A stretch of DNA of 5,611 bases from Phycisphaerae bacterium (lineage in GTDB: Bacteria > Planctomycetota > Phycisphaerae > Sedimentisphaerales > SG8-4), in NCBI GenBank assembly GCA_030614945.1, contig JAUXAH010000139.1, forward strand, positions 1 to 5,611, read 5' to 3'. Made by a program: the position numbers and the translations under genes. The notes under the pieces were generated by a model that saw nothing but the letters and a program-made list of their open reading frames with translations, was not told where the DNA came from and ran no database searches. Shown piece after piece: positions 1 through 4,257 of the stretch (within the stretch, counting starts at the first letter, position 1; every line of letters begins with the position of its first letter).

Positions 1-141
1 CCCGCTGGCACGGTTTTTGCCCGCCCCGGGCGTCCGGCTTGGGCACTGCCAATGACCGCCTTGCGGCCGGCTTCCGGTGTAATTTCTGGCGGACAAGCGT
101 CGTTCGAATTAAGCGCAGTAGGGGTGCTTGCACCCCGGTCG
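1..141. repeat. Terminal direct repeat, left copy (circle joint)
   Basis: Bases 1-141 match 5471-5611 base for base. An exact repeat at both ends of a contig is what an assembler leaves when it walks once round a circle and re-enters its own start; 141 is also a common largest assembly word size. The unique circle is therefore about 5,470 bp (1-5470). A true terminal redundancy on a linear molecule is the alternative. Confidence 0.93.
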
Positions 142-202
142 CCAGGAATTACATCTTTGGCAGTGATTGGTGGTAGGAGGCCACCAACTTGCCAAGCCGG
201 AC
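32..202 (+). ncRNA. Candidate structured RNA, nested multibranch fold
   Basis: Nested inverted repeats form a compact multibranch fold. P1 pairs 32-42 with 192-202 (11 bp, perfect). P2 pairs 44-52 with 157-165 (9 bp, perfect). P3 pairs 77-91 with 140-154 (15 bp, two of them wobbles). Hairpins sit at 56-66 and 67-77 (4-bp stems, CTT loops), 121-136 (GGGGTG-CTTG-CACCCC) and 167-187 (7-bp stem). Both wobble pairs (85-146 and 77-154) are G-U if the plus strand is transcribed but A-C mismatches on the minus strand, so the fold favours a plus-strand RNA, opposite to all the genes. No known RNA family was recognised and no tRNA is present. It could instead be an origin structure acting as DNA. No convincing promoter was found just upstream. 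Confidence 0.5.
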
Positions 203-211
203 ATAAAGATA

Positions 212-236
212 GCCCGACCGGCAGTAGCTACCGGGC
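212..236 (+). other. Small hairpin between the multibranch fold and the terminator-like hairpin
   Basis: GCCCG at 212-216 pairs with CGGGC at 232-236 (5 bp). It continues the run of hairpins from the 32-202 fold towards 256-278. On its own it is weak evidence; it matters only as part of the run. Confidence 0.3.
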
Positions 237-255
237 GTCCTTTTCGAACCTTTTT

Positions 256-284
256 AGGTGGCCCCGCCGGGGCCACCTTCTTGG
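256..284 (+). terminator. Terminator-like GC-rich hairpin
   Basis: AGGTGGCCCC (256-265) and GGGGCCACCT (269-278) form a perfect 10-bp stem closed by a three-base loop, followed on the plus strand by TCTTGG. The T-run is short and broken, so the termination call is moderate. It would suit the 3' end of a plus-strand RNA beginning upstream (32-202 or earlier). On the minus strand the hairpin is followed by A-rich sequence, which argues against a minus-strand terminator. Confidence 0.4.
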
Positions 285-469
285 TCCGCCGGGGCTGTAA
301 CGCAACGCCGAGGCGGAACTGGGATTTCTATGCTACCCGGCGGACGCGGAGGGTCCGGGAACCCGCCTGAGGGGTCCCGAAGCTCGGTATGCAAACGGAA
401 CATACGCAGGGCACACCCGCCCCAAAAAAGGTGCGTACGCACGCGATTTCTCACGGCATACGAACGGAA
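285..469. other. Non-coding stretch with a palindrome and a repeated 17-mer
   Basis: No open frame here has a ribosome site or protein-like composition. The region holds a perfect 12-bp palindrome, GTGCGTACGCAC, at 431-442. A 17-base motif of the form CGGYATRCRAACGGAAC occurs twice, at 385-401 and 454-470; its ACGGAA end resembles the variable part of the adjacent 44-bp repeats, so these look like outlying relatives of that array. Confidence 0.45.
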
Positions 470-688
470 CCAGGGCGCTCGAACGGCGCATAAGATGTGT
501 TATCGTAACGGAACCAGGGCGCTCGAACTGCGCATGAGATGTGGTCTTCGAATAAATCCAGGGCGCTCGAACTGCGCATAAGATGTGGTCTTCGAATAAA
601 TCCAGGGCGCTCGAACTGCGCATAAGATGTGTTATCGTAACGGAACCAAGGCGCTCGAACTGCGCATGAGATGTGGCGCTCGATGTTG
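470..688. repeat. Five 44-bp tandem repeats (iteron-like array)
   Basis: Units start at 470, 514, 558, 602 and 646. Each opens with a near-constant 30-base core (CCAGGGCGCTCGAACTGCGC followed by ATRAGATGTG) and ends with a 14-base variable part. Units 1 and 4 share one version (TTATCGTAACGGAA), units 2 and 3 share another (GTCTTCGAATAAAT), and unit 5 has a divergent 13-base end. The core contains GCGC-N7-GCGC, a short stem. Because 44 is not a multiple of 3, no frame runs through as a repeated peptide, so this is a DNA or RNA element. The adjoining AT-rich sequence (about 708-760) fits an iteron origin with an unwinding region. A partition site is the alternative. Confidence 0.75.
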
Positions 689-717
689 CCAGGGCCGTGG
701 CCCGGGTTTGAATATAA

Positions 718-746
718 TTGAGATAAACAACGGGGCTGTTTATAGA
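718..746 (+). promoter_or_regulatory. Possible plus-strand sigma70 promoter
   Basis: TTGAGA (718-723), a 17-base spacer and TATAGA (741-746) match the sigma70 consensus well. It would transcribe away from the 44-bp repeats towards and antisense to the HNH gene. The frame downstream (from about 757) has no Shine-Dalgarno site and an unconvincing composition, so no protein product is called. The surrounding sequence is AT-rich, so a chance match is possible. Confidence 0.35.
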
Positions 747-888
747 ATATTGTGGTTTGGTGATCGTAAAGTTTGGTTATGATTATAATGATTGTGTTTG
801 TGATTGTTGCTTTGAAGGGGGGAACCTTTTACATGATGTTCAGATTTTAACTGAACGGAATTATGTTTTTGGAAGGGGGTTGTGTTTT
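747..888. other. GT-rich non-coding stretch with a 6-bp hairpin
   Basis: The plus strand here is strongly T and G rich, and no gene is supported. GTTCAG (838-843) pairs with CTGAAC (851-856) around ATTTTAA. No T-run follows on either strand, so it is not called a terminator, although it lies where the minus-strand operon should end. Confidence 0.4.
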
Positions 889-1344
889 TTAGTCGTTGTT
901 TCCGGGGGTGTGCATTTGCCGGCCGGCAGTGGATATCGGGGCACGTGGTGGATGGTGTGAGTTTTTATTTGGAGCAATCGGGGCAAAATTCATTGTTTCG
1001 CCGAACAACGCCGTAGGACGGTCCGTGTACTTCACTTGCAGGTTGTTCGTCTGGTGGTGGCTGGTGTGTTTGTGTGGTTCCATGTTGAGATGGTTGGCTC
1101 GTCGGTTGTCTAAGGAACGATGGTTGATGTGATGGCAAACTTTGCCTCGAGGTGTTTTGGCGATGAGTCTCGACATCGACAAGATGAATTTGGATCCATT
1201 TGTGTAAACGACGGTCTTGGCGTAGTAGTTGCGTTTTCCGCGTACAGCGTGCCATGTGAATTTGCTGAGCATAGGCAAATCAACAGGGTCGACGATAGTA
1301 AAGAATCCGTCGCCGAGATCAATGGTCGAAATCGCCGAGGCCAT
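889..1344 (-). CDS. HNH homing-type endonuclease
   Basis: The likely role is a metal-dependent DNA nicking or cutting enzyme of the phage HNH/homing type. Residues 15-60 match the lead-in typical of these proteins: a short beta region, LSKFTWHA, YYAK, then a MSRLI helix. The core is VCHHINHRSLDNRRANHLNM, about residues 69-88, with C70-H71-H72-x-N74 and the D79-N80-R81-R82 turn, followed by H91 and H93. The ATG lies 26 bases inside the preceding 44-aa gene with no clear ribosome site, suggesting translational coupling. After about residue 108 the sequence becomes proline- and histidine-rich and unlike the family. A one-base shift gives an ending SYGVVRRNNEFCPDCSK that stops at 965-967, so the real C-terminus may be frameshifted. 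The HNH identity is firm; activity is uncertain. Confidence 0.75.
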   Translation of the reverse strand: MASAISTIDLGDGFFTIVDPVDLPMLSKFTWHAVRGKRNYYAKTVVYTNGSKFILSMSRLIAKTPRGKVCHHINHRSLDNRRANHLNMEPHKHTSHHQTNNLQVKYTDRPTALFGETMNFAPIAPNKNSHHPPRAPISTAGRQMHTPGNND

Positions 1345-1453
1345 TTTTGGTCATTTCGTTGATGTCTTCGCCATCTCCGAATATTTCGGTAAACAGTTTG
1401 ATGAGTTGGAAGATGAACGAAATCCATTTGAAAGTGTCTTTGCCAAAAATCAT
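1319..1453 (-). CDS. Small 44-aa hypothetical protein
   Basis: An ATG at 1453 follows an excellent ribosome site (GAGGAGT, 7-8 bases upstream) inside the end of the preceding gene, with a 2-base gap to that gene's stop. The 44-residue product begins MIFGKDTFKWISFIFQLIKL. Residues about 8-26 are hydrophobic and aromatic, able to form an amphipathic or membrane-associated helix, and the tail is acidic (FGDGEDINE). No family was recognised. Its place between collar-type genes and the HNH gene, plus the ribosome site, makes it a real translated frame. A small membrane-active peptide is possible but only a guess. Confidence 0.68.
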   Translation of the reverse strand: MIFGKDTFKWISFIFQLIKLFTEIFGDGEDINEMTKNGLGDFDH

Positions 1454-1455
1454 GA

Positions 1456-1617
1456 TTATGACTCCTCTAAGTCAAAGTGATTTGTACAGTGGCCGGAGAT
1501 AACGAGGTCCGGGCGGTCCTCGAGTCTGGCCTTGACGATATCAAAGATTACTTTGGCCTGGTCGGCATCGTCGACGGGTTTGCGTACAGTGATAACGAGT
1601 TGCATTTGGTCTGGCAT
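1456..1617 (-). CDS. Small 53-aa hypothetical protein
   Basis: The ATG at 1617 is preceded by AGGAGATCT with standard spacing; this site overlaps the stop of the upstream collar gene, leaving an 11-base gap. The product starts MPDQMQLVITVRKPVDDADQ. A strand (residues 5-12), a helix (about 17-33) and a second strand (LVISG, about 38-42) suggest a small beta-alpha-beta fold. It has no signal peptide or membrane segment. No family was recognised. Its last codons (GAG GAG TCA TAA) supply the ribosome site of the next gene, a tight coupling that supports both frames. Confidence 0.7.
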   Translation of the reverse strand: MPDQMQLVITVRKPVDDADQAKVIFDIVKARLEDRPDLVISGHCTNHFDLEES

Positions 1618-1628
1618 TTTGAGATCTC

Positions 1629-1973
1629 CTAAGTTTTCATGATGAAACAGAGTGCGTGATATGGTGGATAGTTGTCGGCGGAGTCAGTTTCGCCGACGCC
1701 GGGTGAAGAATTAGTACGGTCGTTAAAAACGGCTCCTAGTTTGACATTGGTACCCGCAAGCAGAAGGTGGTCGTGGCCGTCGCCGGTAAACGTGTGGGTG
1801 TGTGAGACTGACCCGCCTGTGGCACCAGGTGGCTTGCCGCCGTTTGCCCCGCGGACGAAGCGATCGCGAAGGTCCGGGGACCCACCGCCGCCGTCACAAA
1901 GTATAAAGCCGGCAGGGATCGTGGCGACTGATCCGAACCACAAAGCGATCGTACCTGTTGGTAGTGCTGGCAT
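1629..1973 (-). CDS. Phage tail-collar-type protein, second copy
   Basis: This is a short protein of the phage tail collar / microcystin-dependent protein type, a family found on tail fibres and cell-surface appendages. Residues 7-45 carry the hallmark: TGTIALWFGS, IPAGFILCDG, then SPDLRDRFVRGA. A glycine- and histidine-rich segment, ATGGSVSHTHTFTGDGHDH (51-69), follows and resembles the metal-binding knob of short tail fibres. The end, YPPYHALCFIMKT, is the usual closing strand. It starts one base after the stop of its paralogue (TAA-A-ATG), with AGGG seven bases upstream. At 114 aa it is the collar domain alone, without a shaft, so it may be a tip or adhesin subunit. Confidence 0.8.
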   Translation of the reverse strand: MPALPTGTIALWFGSVATIPAGFILCDGGGGSPDLRDRFVRGANGGKPPGATGGSVSHTHTFTGDGHDHLLLAGTNVKLGAVFNDRTNSSPGVGETDSADNYPPYHALCFIMKT

Positions 1974-1974
1974 T

Positions 1975-2337
1975 TTAAGGCCCTATATACATTACGTAAG
2001 CTAACGCGTACCAGGGTGGTCGCATGGCACGCTGGTCTGTTGTTCCGACGATTGGCTCGGTGGTTGTACGTTCACGATCGTCAAAACCGAAATCGATGGG
2101 GCCGGGTTCGGTCAAAACGTGATAGTGGCCGTCACCGGTAAAATCGTGAACGTGAGCTGCTGTGCCTCCGGTGGCACCGGGAATAAAAGTGCCTGCAGCG
2201 CCGATGACAAATTTATCGCGGAGATCTGGGGTCCCTTCAGTGCCATCGCATAAGGTCCACCCCGCGGGGATCCCCGCGATGAATCCGCTCCACCAGGTTA
2301 TATACCCGATCGGTACGCTAAGCAAGGACAAAAGCAT
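1975..2337 (-). CDS. Phage tail-collar-type protein, first copy
   Basis: Paralogue of the next gene in the operon. Residues 9-46 read PIGYITWWSGF, IPAGWTLCDG, TPDLRDKFVIGA; GATGGTAAHVHDFTGDGHYH (54-73) is the glycine/histidine segment; RPPWYALAYVMYI (107-118) is the end. The chosen ATG overlaps the upstream gene by 20 bases and lacks a clear Shine-Dalgarno site. A TTG four codons later is an alternative start, still leaving the domain whole. Translation is probably coupled to the 232-aa gene. The regions after the histidine segment differ between the two copies, as expected if they contact different ligands. Confidence 0.8.
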   Translation of the reverse strand: MLLSLLSVPIGYITWWSGFIAGIPAGWTLCDGTEGTPDLRDKFVIGAAGTFIPGATGGTAAHVHDFTGDGHYHVLTEPGPIDFGFDDRERTTTEPIVGTTDQRAMRPPWYALAYVMYIGP

Positions 2338-3016
2338 CGTCGCGAAAGGGTGACGAAAGTCGCCCGTCTACTCTGCTTATACGTGCGTATGCCCAAAGAT
2401 GTTGACCTTCGGCTACGGCGAACACAGCAGCAGCGATTTTGGGACTGGCTGGGGGCGCACCGTTTACACCTTCAACTTGCGAACAATGTCTCCATGGACC
2501 GCCAAAGAAGTTGCGTTGGGCGTTTGCGGGTCGACCTTGCTCGAAGAGGATGTAAGCGTCATCTTCATCAGCCCAATCTAAGAGGGCATCGTAAGCGAAA
2601 GTGATTTGTTGTGTCGCTTCCGATGCTGTAACGGCAAAGGTGGGGTCGGCTGCAGGAAGTTCAAAGATAACGGGGCCATCGTCAACTAGGGGTGCACCGA
2701 CCCTTTGCCTCACTGAGTTTGAACGGATGAAGTGATTGAATCCGGACAGTTGAACTGTTTCGCCGAGACGATTAAGCATGTTGACATTTGAGCCGTAGAG
2801 GTTCCAGGCTGTCCGCTGTAGTGCGGTTAGTGTTTGTGACCAGCGTTGGGTCAGTGAAGTAACGATAGCGCGGACTACTTGTTGGGTAGCTGTGTTTGGA
2901 TTCGTCGGCTTTGTCCGGGCACGGGCATAGTTACCGTAACGATTCCTCGCAAAAGTTGTTCCAGCTATACTACCCGCCATCTGAACAACACCACCACCGA
3001 ACTTGACTAAGGCCAT
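2318..3016 (-). CDS. Virion-type hypothetical protein, 232 aa
   Basis: The start is firm: AAAGGAG lies eight bases before the ATG. The first 100 residues hold a distinctive signature: KFGGGVVQMAGSIAGTTFAR (5-24), then basic NRYGNYARARTKPTNP (25-40), a helical stretch around LTQRWSQTLTALQRTAWNLY (55-74) and LSGFNHFIRSN (90-100). Residues about 125-232 look beta-rich, with alternating hydrophobics and WAYARISRVDGRLSSPF near the end, compatible with a fibronectin-III-like sandwich. I recall similar uncharacterised proteins in environmental phages, but no name can be assigned. Placement before two collar proteins supports a structural or adhesion role. No signal peptide or membrane helix is seen. 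Confidence 0.72.
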   Translation of the reverse strand: MALVKFGGGVVQMAGSIAGTTFARNRYGNYARARTKPTNPNTATQQVVRAIVTSLTQRWSQTLTALQRTAWNLYGSNVNMLNRLGETVQLSGFNHFIRSNSVRQRVGAPLVDDGPVIFELPAADPTFAVTASEATQQITFAYDALLDWADEDDAYILFEQGRPANAQRNFFGGPWRHCSQVEGVNGAPPASPKIAAAVFAVAEGQHLWAYARISRVDGRLSSPFRDDAFVLA

Positions 3017-3032
3017 TTGTCACACTCCTTTC

Positions 3033-3074
3033 TTAAAATAAAAATGAGCCAGGCGGTTTGCAAACCTGACTCAT
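3033..3074 (-). terminator. Leader terminator / attenuator hairpin before the 232-aa gene
   Basis: Read on the minus strand, ATGAGTCAGG pairs with CCTGGCTCAT (10 bp with one wobble) around a TTTGCAAACCG loop and is followed immediately by TTTTTATTTT. This is a textbook intrinsic terminator shape. It lies after a candidate promoter (3115-3143) and only about 17 bases before the start codon of the 232-aa gene. It may either end the 185-aa gene's transcript or act as an attenuator in the 232-aa gene's leader. Confidence 0.75.
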
Positions 3075-3092
3075 CGAATTAAATTTCAGTAA

Positions 3093-3109
3093 CCGCGTCT
3101 CACGGATGT
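3093..3109 (-). repeat. 17-bp exact repeat, copy 1 (transcript-start element)
   Basis: ACATCCGTGAGACGCGG on the minus strand occurs here and again at 3873-3889. It contains an imperfect dyad (CCGTG-AGA-CGCGG). It lies five bases past a candidate -10 box, so it would form the first bases of the mRNA, ahead of the terminator hairpin and the 232-aa gene. Confidence 0.6.
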
Positions 3110-3114
3110 GTATT

Positions 3115-3143
3115 ACTTAAAGTCATATAGTTGGGTTTGTCAA
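3115..3143 (-). promoter_or_regulatory. Candidate promoter for the 232-aa gene operon
   Basis: On the minus strand a perfect TTGACA (3138-3143) is followed by a 17-base spacer and TTAAGT (3115-3120), a poor -10 box. It overlaps the stop codon of the 185-aa gene. It would start transcripts at the 17-bp repeat. Confidence 0.45.
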
Positions 3144-3697
3144 GGACAATCTAAAAGAATTCTTACCCTGGTCGATTCTGGTACGTCTGCAAATAAAATC
3201 ACGGCCTGGTTGGCGGCCTTGGGGACCGGTTCAGAAAAAAGATTCGGCCCGGGGTGGAGGCCTACAGATTCGGCGAGGTTGGAGAGCGATATGATTGGAC
3301 AGTCGGCGGTCATCGTGACCAGGCCAAAGCCCTGGGTCCAGTAAAAGGCCCAAAAGTTGTCTGGAATGAGAACGAACCATGCCTCACAATTATCGTTGTC
3401 GGTGCCGAGTAGGCCGTCCAATAAGGGAGCGAAGCTGGCGGAAAGGGTGGTCCCCGGTAGGTTGGTTGTGTATGTGATCACCCAGGGGAAAAGGCCGCCT
3501 TGCCAGGTGCAGCGACGGATTCGTGTAAGTTGCCAGAGGCCGTTTGGAGCGGATCCGAGGGCCGGAAACCAGTCAATACCACGGCCGATGCCTTGAAGAA
3601 ACGCGAAGATGTGGACTGGTGTTTCACCAGGATCGAAACACGCTCCACAGCCGCCGGGGGCTGGAACTTTGGCCGGTGGTACGATCGGGATTCCCAT
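3140..3697 (-). CDS. Virion-type hypothetical protein, 185 aa
   Basis: The start is supported by GTGAGGAAAT just before the ATG (short spacing). The protein begins with a proline-rich segment (MGIPIVPPAKVPAPGG), then a C17-x-x-C20 pair in CGACFDPGETP, followed by strand-forming sequence HIFAFLQGIGRG. Further cysteines are at 63, 104, 133 and 184, and aromatic residues are abundant (for example DNFWAFYWTQGF, 113-124). The pattern suggests a compact beta-rich domain. The early C-x-x-C-F-x-x-G-E-T-P motif is a feature I associate with unnamed phage structural proteins, but no function can be given. It is the first gene after the 3700-3958 regulatory gap and precedes the 232-aa and collar genes, which suggests a surface or tail role. 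Confidence 0.68.
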   Translation of the reverse strand: MGIPIVPPAKVPAPGGCGACFDPGETPVHIFAFLQGIGRGIDWFPALGSAPNGLWQLTRIRRCTWQGGLFPWVITYTTNLPGTTLSASFAPLLDGLLGTDNDNCEAWFVLIPDNFWAFYWTQGFGLVTMTADCPIISLSNLAESVGLHPGPNLFSEPVPKAANQAVILFADVPESTRVRILLDCP

Positions 3698-3724
3698 ATT
3701 TCCTCACAGATGTAACAGGTTTTC

Positions 3725-3740
3725 CTCACAGGCCTGTGAG
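3725..3740. promoter_or_regulatory. Perfect 16-bp palindrome, possible operator
   Basis: CTCACAGGCCTGTGAG is a perfect palindrome 28 bases upstream of the 185-aa gene's start. The half-site CTCACAG recurs at 3703-3709 and 3785-3791, and CTCACGG lies within both 17-bp repeats. This cluster of shared half-sites looks like a regulator-binding array. The 3703 copy also overlaps the ribosome site, so bound protein or an RNA hairpin could block translation. Confidence 0.45.
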
Positions 3741-3752
3741 ATTTAACGATAG

Positions 3753-3771
3753 TCATAAGCTGGACTTATGA
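3753..3771. other. 7-bp hairpin in the 185-aa gene leader
   Basis: TCATAAG (3753-3759) pairs with CTTATGA (3765-3771) around CTGGA. No T-run follows it. It lies between the palindrome at 3725 and the CTCACAG copy at 3785, so it may shape the leader RNA. Confidence 0.4.
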
Positions 3772-3848
3772 AAGATTTCACAATCTCACAGACAATACTA
3801 CTAATACTAGTGTCTTACTCTAGGTAATATAGGGAATCATAGCAAGCG

Positions 3849-3877
3849 AAAAAAGTCTAGTACAGGCGAAGCCCGCG
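3849..3877 (-). promoter_or_regulatory. Hairpin plus U-run in the leader of the 185-aa gene
   Basis: On the minus strand CGGGC and GCCTG (positions 3875 down to 3863, one wobble) close a TTC loop. TTTTTT (3854-3849) follows about eight bases later. The stem overlaps the end of the second 17-bp repeat. The gap before the U-run weakens a terminator call, but the order repeat, hairpin, U-run copies that ahead of the 232-aa gene. Confidence 0.35.
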
Positions 3878-3889
3878 TCTCACGGATGT
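3873..3889 (-). repeat. 17-bp exact repeat, copy 2 (transcript-start element)
   Basis: Identical to 3093-3109 and in the same orientation, 780 bases away. It lies nine bases past the candidate TATAGT box and ahead of the 185-aa gene, mirroring the position of copy 1. Confidence 0.6.
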
Positions 3890-3898
3890 CAGCAGTAA

Positions 3899-3927
3899 AC
3901 TATACAGTAGACATTACCGACCAGGAA
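3899..3927 (-). promoter_or_regulatory. Weak candidate promoter for the 185-aa gene
   Basis: TATAGT on the minus strand (3899-3904) is a good -10 box. The hexamer 17 bases upstream is TTCCTG (3922-3927), a poor -35, so an activator may be needed. The call rests mainly on its place before the second 17-bp repeat. Confidence 0.35.
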
Positions 3928-3942
3928 AATCTGGTTTCCGAG

Positions 3943-4015
3943 AAACTTTGTCGATATCTCATAGCCCGTCGATAGCCTTCTTGAGGTCCGCGTGGTTCGG
4001 GTGAGTGTAGATCTG
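3943..4015. repeat. Direct repeat B: second copy of the int 3' end
   Basis: It matches 4177-4257. AAACTTTGTCGATA is identical (3943-3956 and 4177-4190), then an 8-base length difference, then 57 aligned bases (3959-4015 and 4201-4257) with six mismatches and a final 23-base exact run. The two copies bracket a 161-bp unique segment (4016-4176). They resemble attL/attR-type repeats at a gene's 3' end, or a small tandem duplication. Confidence 0.8.
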
Positions 4016-4204
4016 GCGTTGCTTGCGAAATATTTTTTGGATCACGGCTTTTTGTTTTGGAGAGTACTCGTTTCTCCAGCCAAACGAAGCCACACTCTTG
4101 ACGAAATTGTATTCCCAGGGAGTCAGCAGGGGGTCTCCCCACATGATGTCGATCATCAGGCAATGCATACATGAACAAACTTTGTCGATAAGATGAGCCA
4201 TCAT
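3959..4204 (-). CDS. 81-aa protein with a grafted recombinase C-terminal tail
   Basis: The ATG overlaps the integrase TGA (ATGA, with a second ATG directly after), so translation is coupled to int. Residues 9-20 are cysteine-rich (VCSCMHCL). Residues about 27-62 (LTPWEYNFVKSVASFGWRNE, then YSPKQKAVIQKIFRKQ) form a predicted helical module; similar WE-x-x-F...SPKQ segments occur in small phage and plasmid proteins of unknown role. Residues 64-81, QIYTHPNHADLKKAIDGL, are identical to the integrase's last 18 residues, catalytic tyrosine included. The encoding DNA differs at six third positions, all silent, implying selection on the peptide. It may be an accessory or directionality factor. A chance fusion after duplication is the alternative. 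Confidence 0.65.
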   Translation of the reverse strand: MMAHLIDKVCSCMHCLMIDIMWGDPLLTPWEYNFVKSVASFGWRNEYSPKQKAVIQKIFRKQRQIYTHPNHADLKKAIDGL

Positions 4205-4257
4205 AGGCCGTCGATTGCTTTCTTCAGGTCGGCATGGTTCGGGTGAGTGTAGATCTG
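4177..4257. repeat. Direct repeat A: int 3' end and start of the 81-aa gene
   Basis: Partner of 3943-4015. It covers the last 19 codons of the integrase, its stop, and the opening codons of the 81-aa gene (HLIDKV). Because repeat B continues past its own stop into the same IDKV-coding bases, the repeat unit includes both an integrase tail and the head of the following gene. Confidence 0.8.

Noticed and set aside
92..145. tRNA-like segment (GTTCGAA and a GGGGTG hairpin)
   Set aside because: No acceptor stem or anticodon arm can be formed; the pairing is explained by the larger nested fold.
333..623. 96-aa minus-strand frame over the 44-bp repeats
   Set aside because: The repeat length is not a multiple of 3, so successive units are read in different frames. 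There is no Shine-Dalgarno site.
470..688. CRISPR-like array (30-bp core, 14-bp spacers)
   Set aside because: The supposed spacers are far too short and are themselves repeated in two versions. No cas genes are present.
757..960. 67-aa plus-strand frame after the 718-746 promoter
   Set aside because: It begins at a GTG without a ribosome site, in low-complexity GT-rich sequence, and runs antisense into the HNH gene's 3' end.
3478..3771. Several 71-92-aa frames on both strands over the front of the 185-aa gene
   Set aside because: They overlap a gene with a good start and protein-like composition, and none has its own ribosome site.
3900..4178. 92-aa minus-strand frame overlapping the 81-aa gene
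   Set aside because: It is out of frame with the conserved integrase tail, and the silent-only substitutions support the 81-aa frame. Only its final 20 codons lie past that gene, with no ribosome site.
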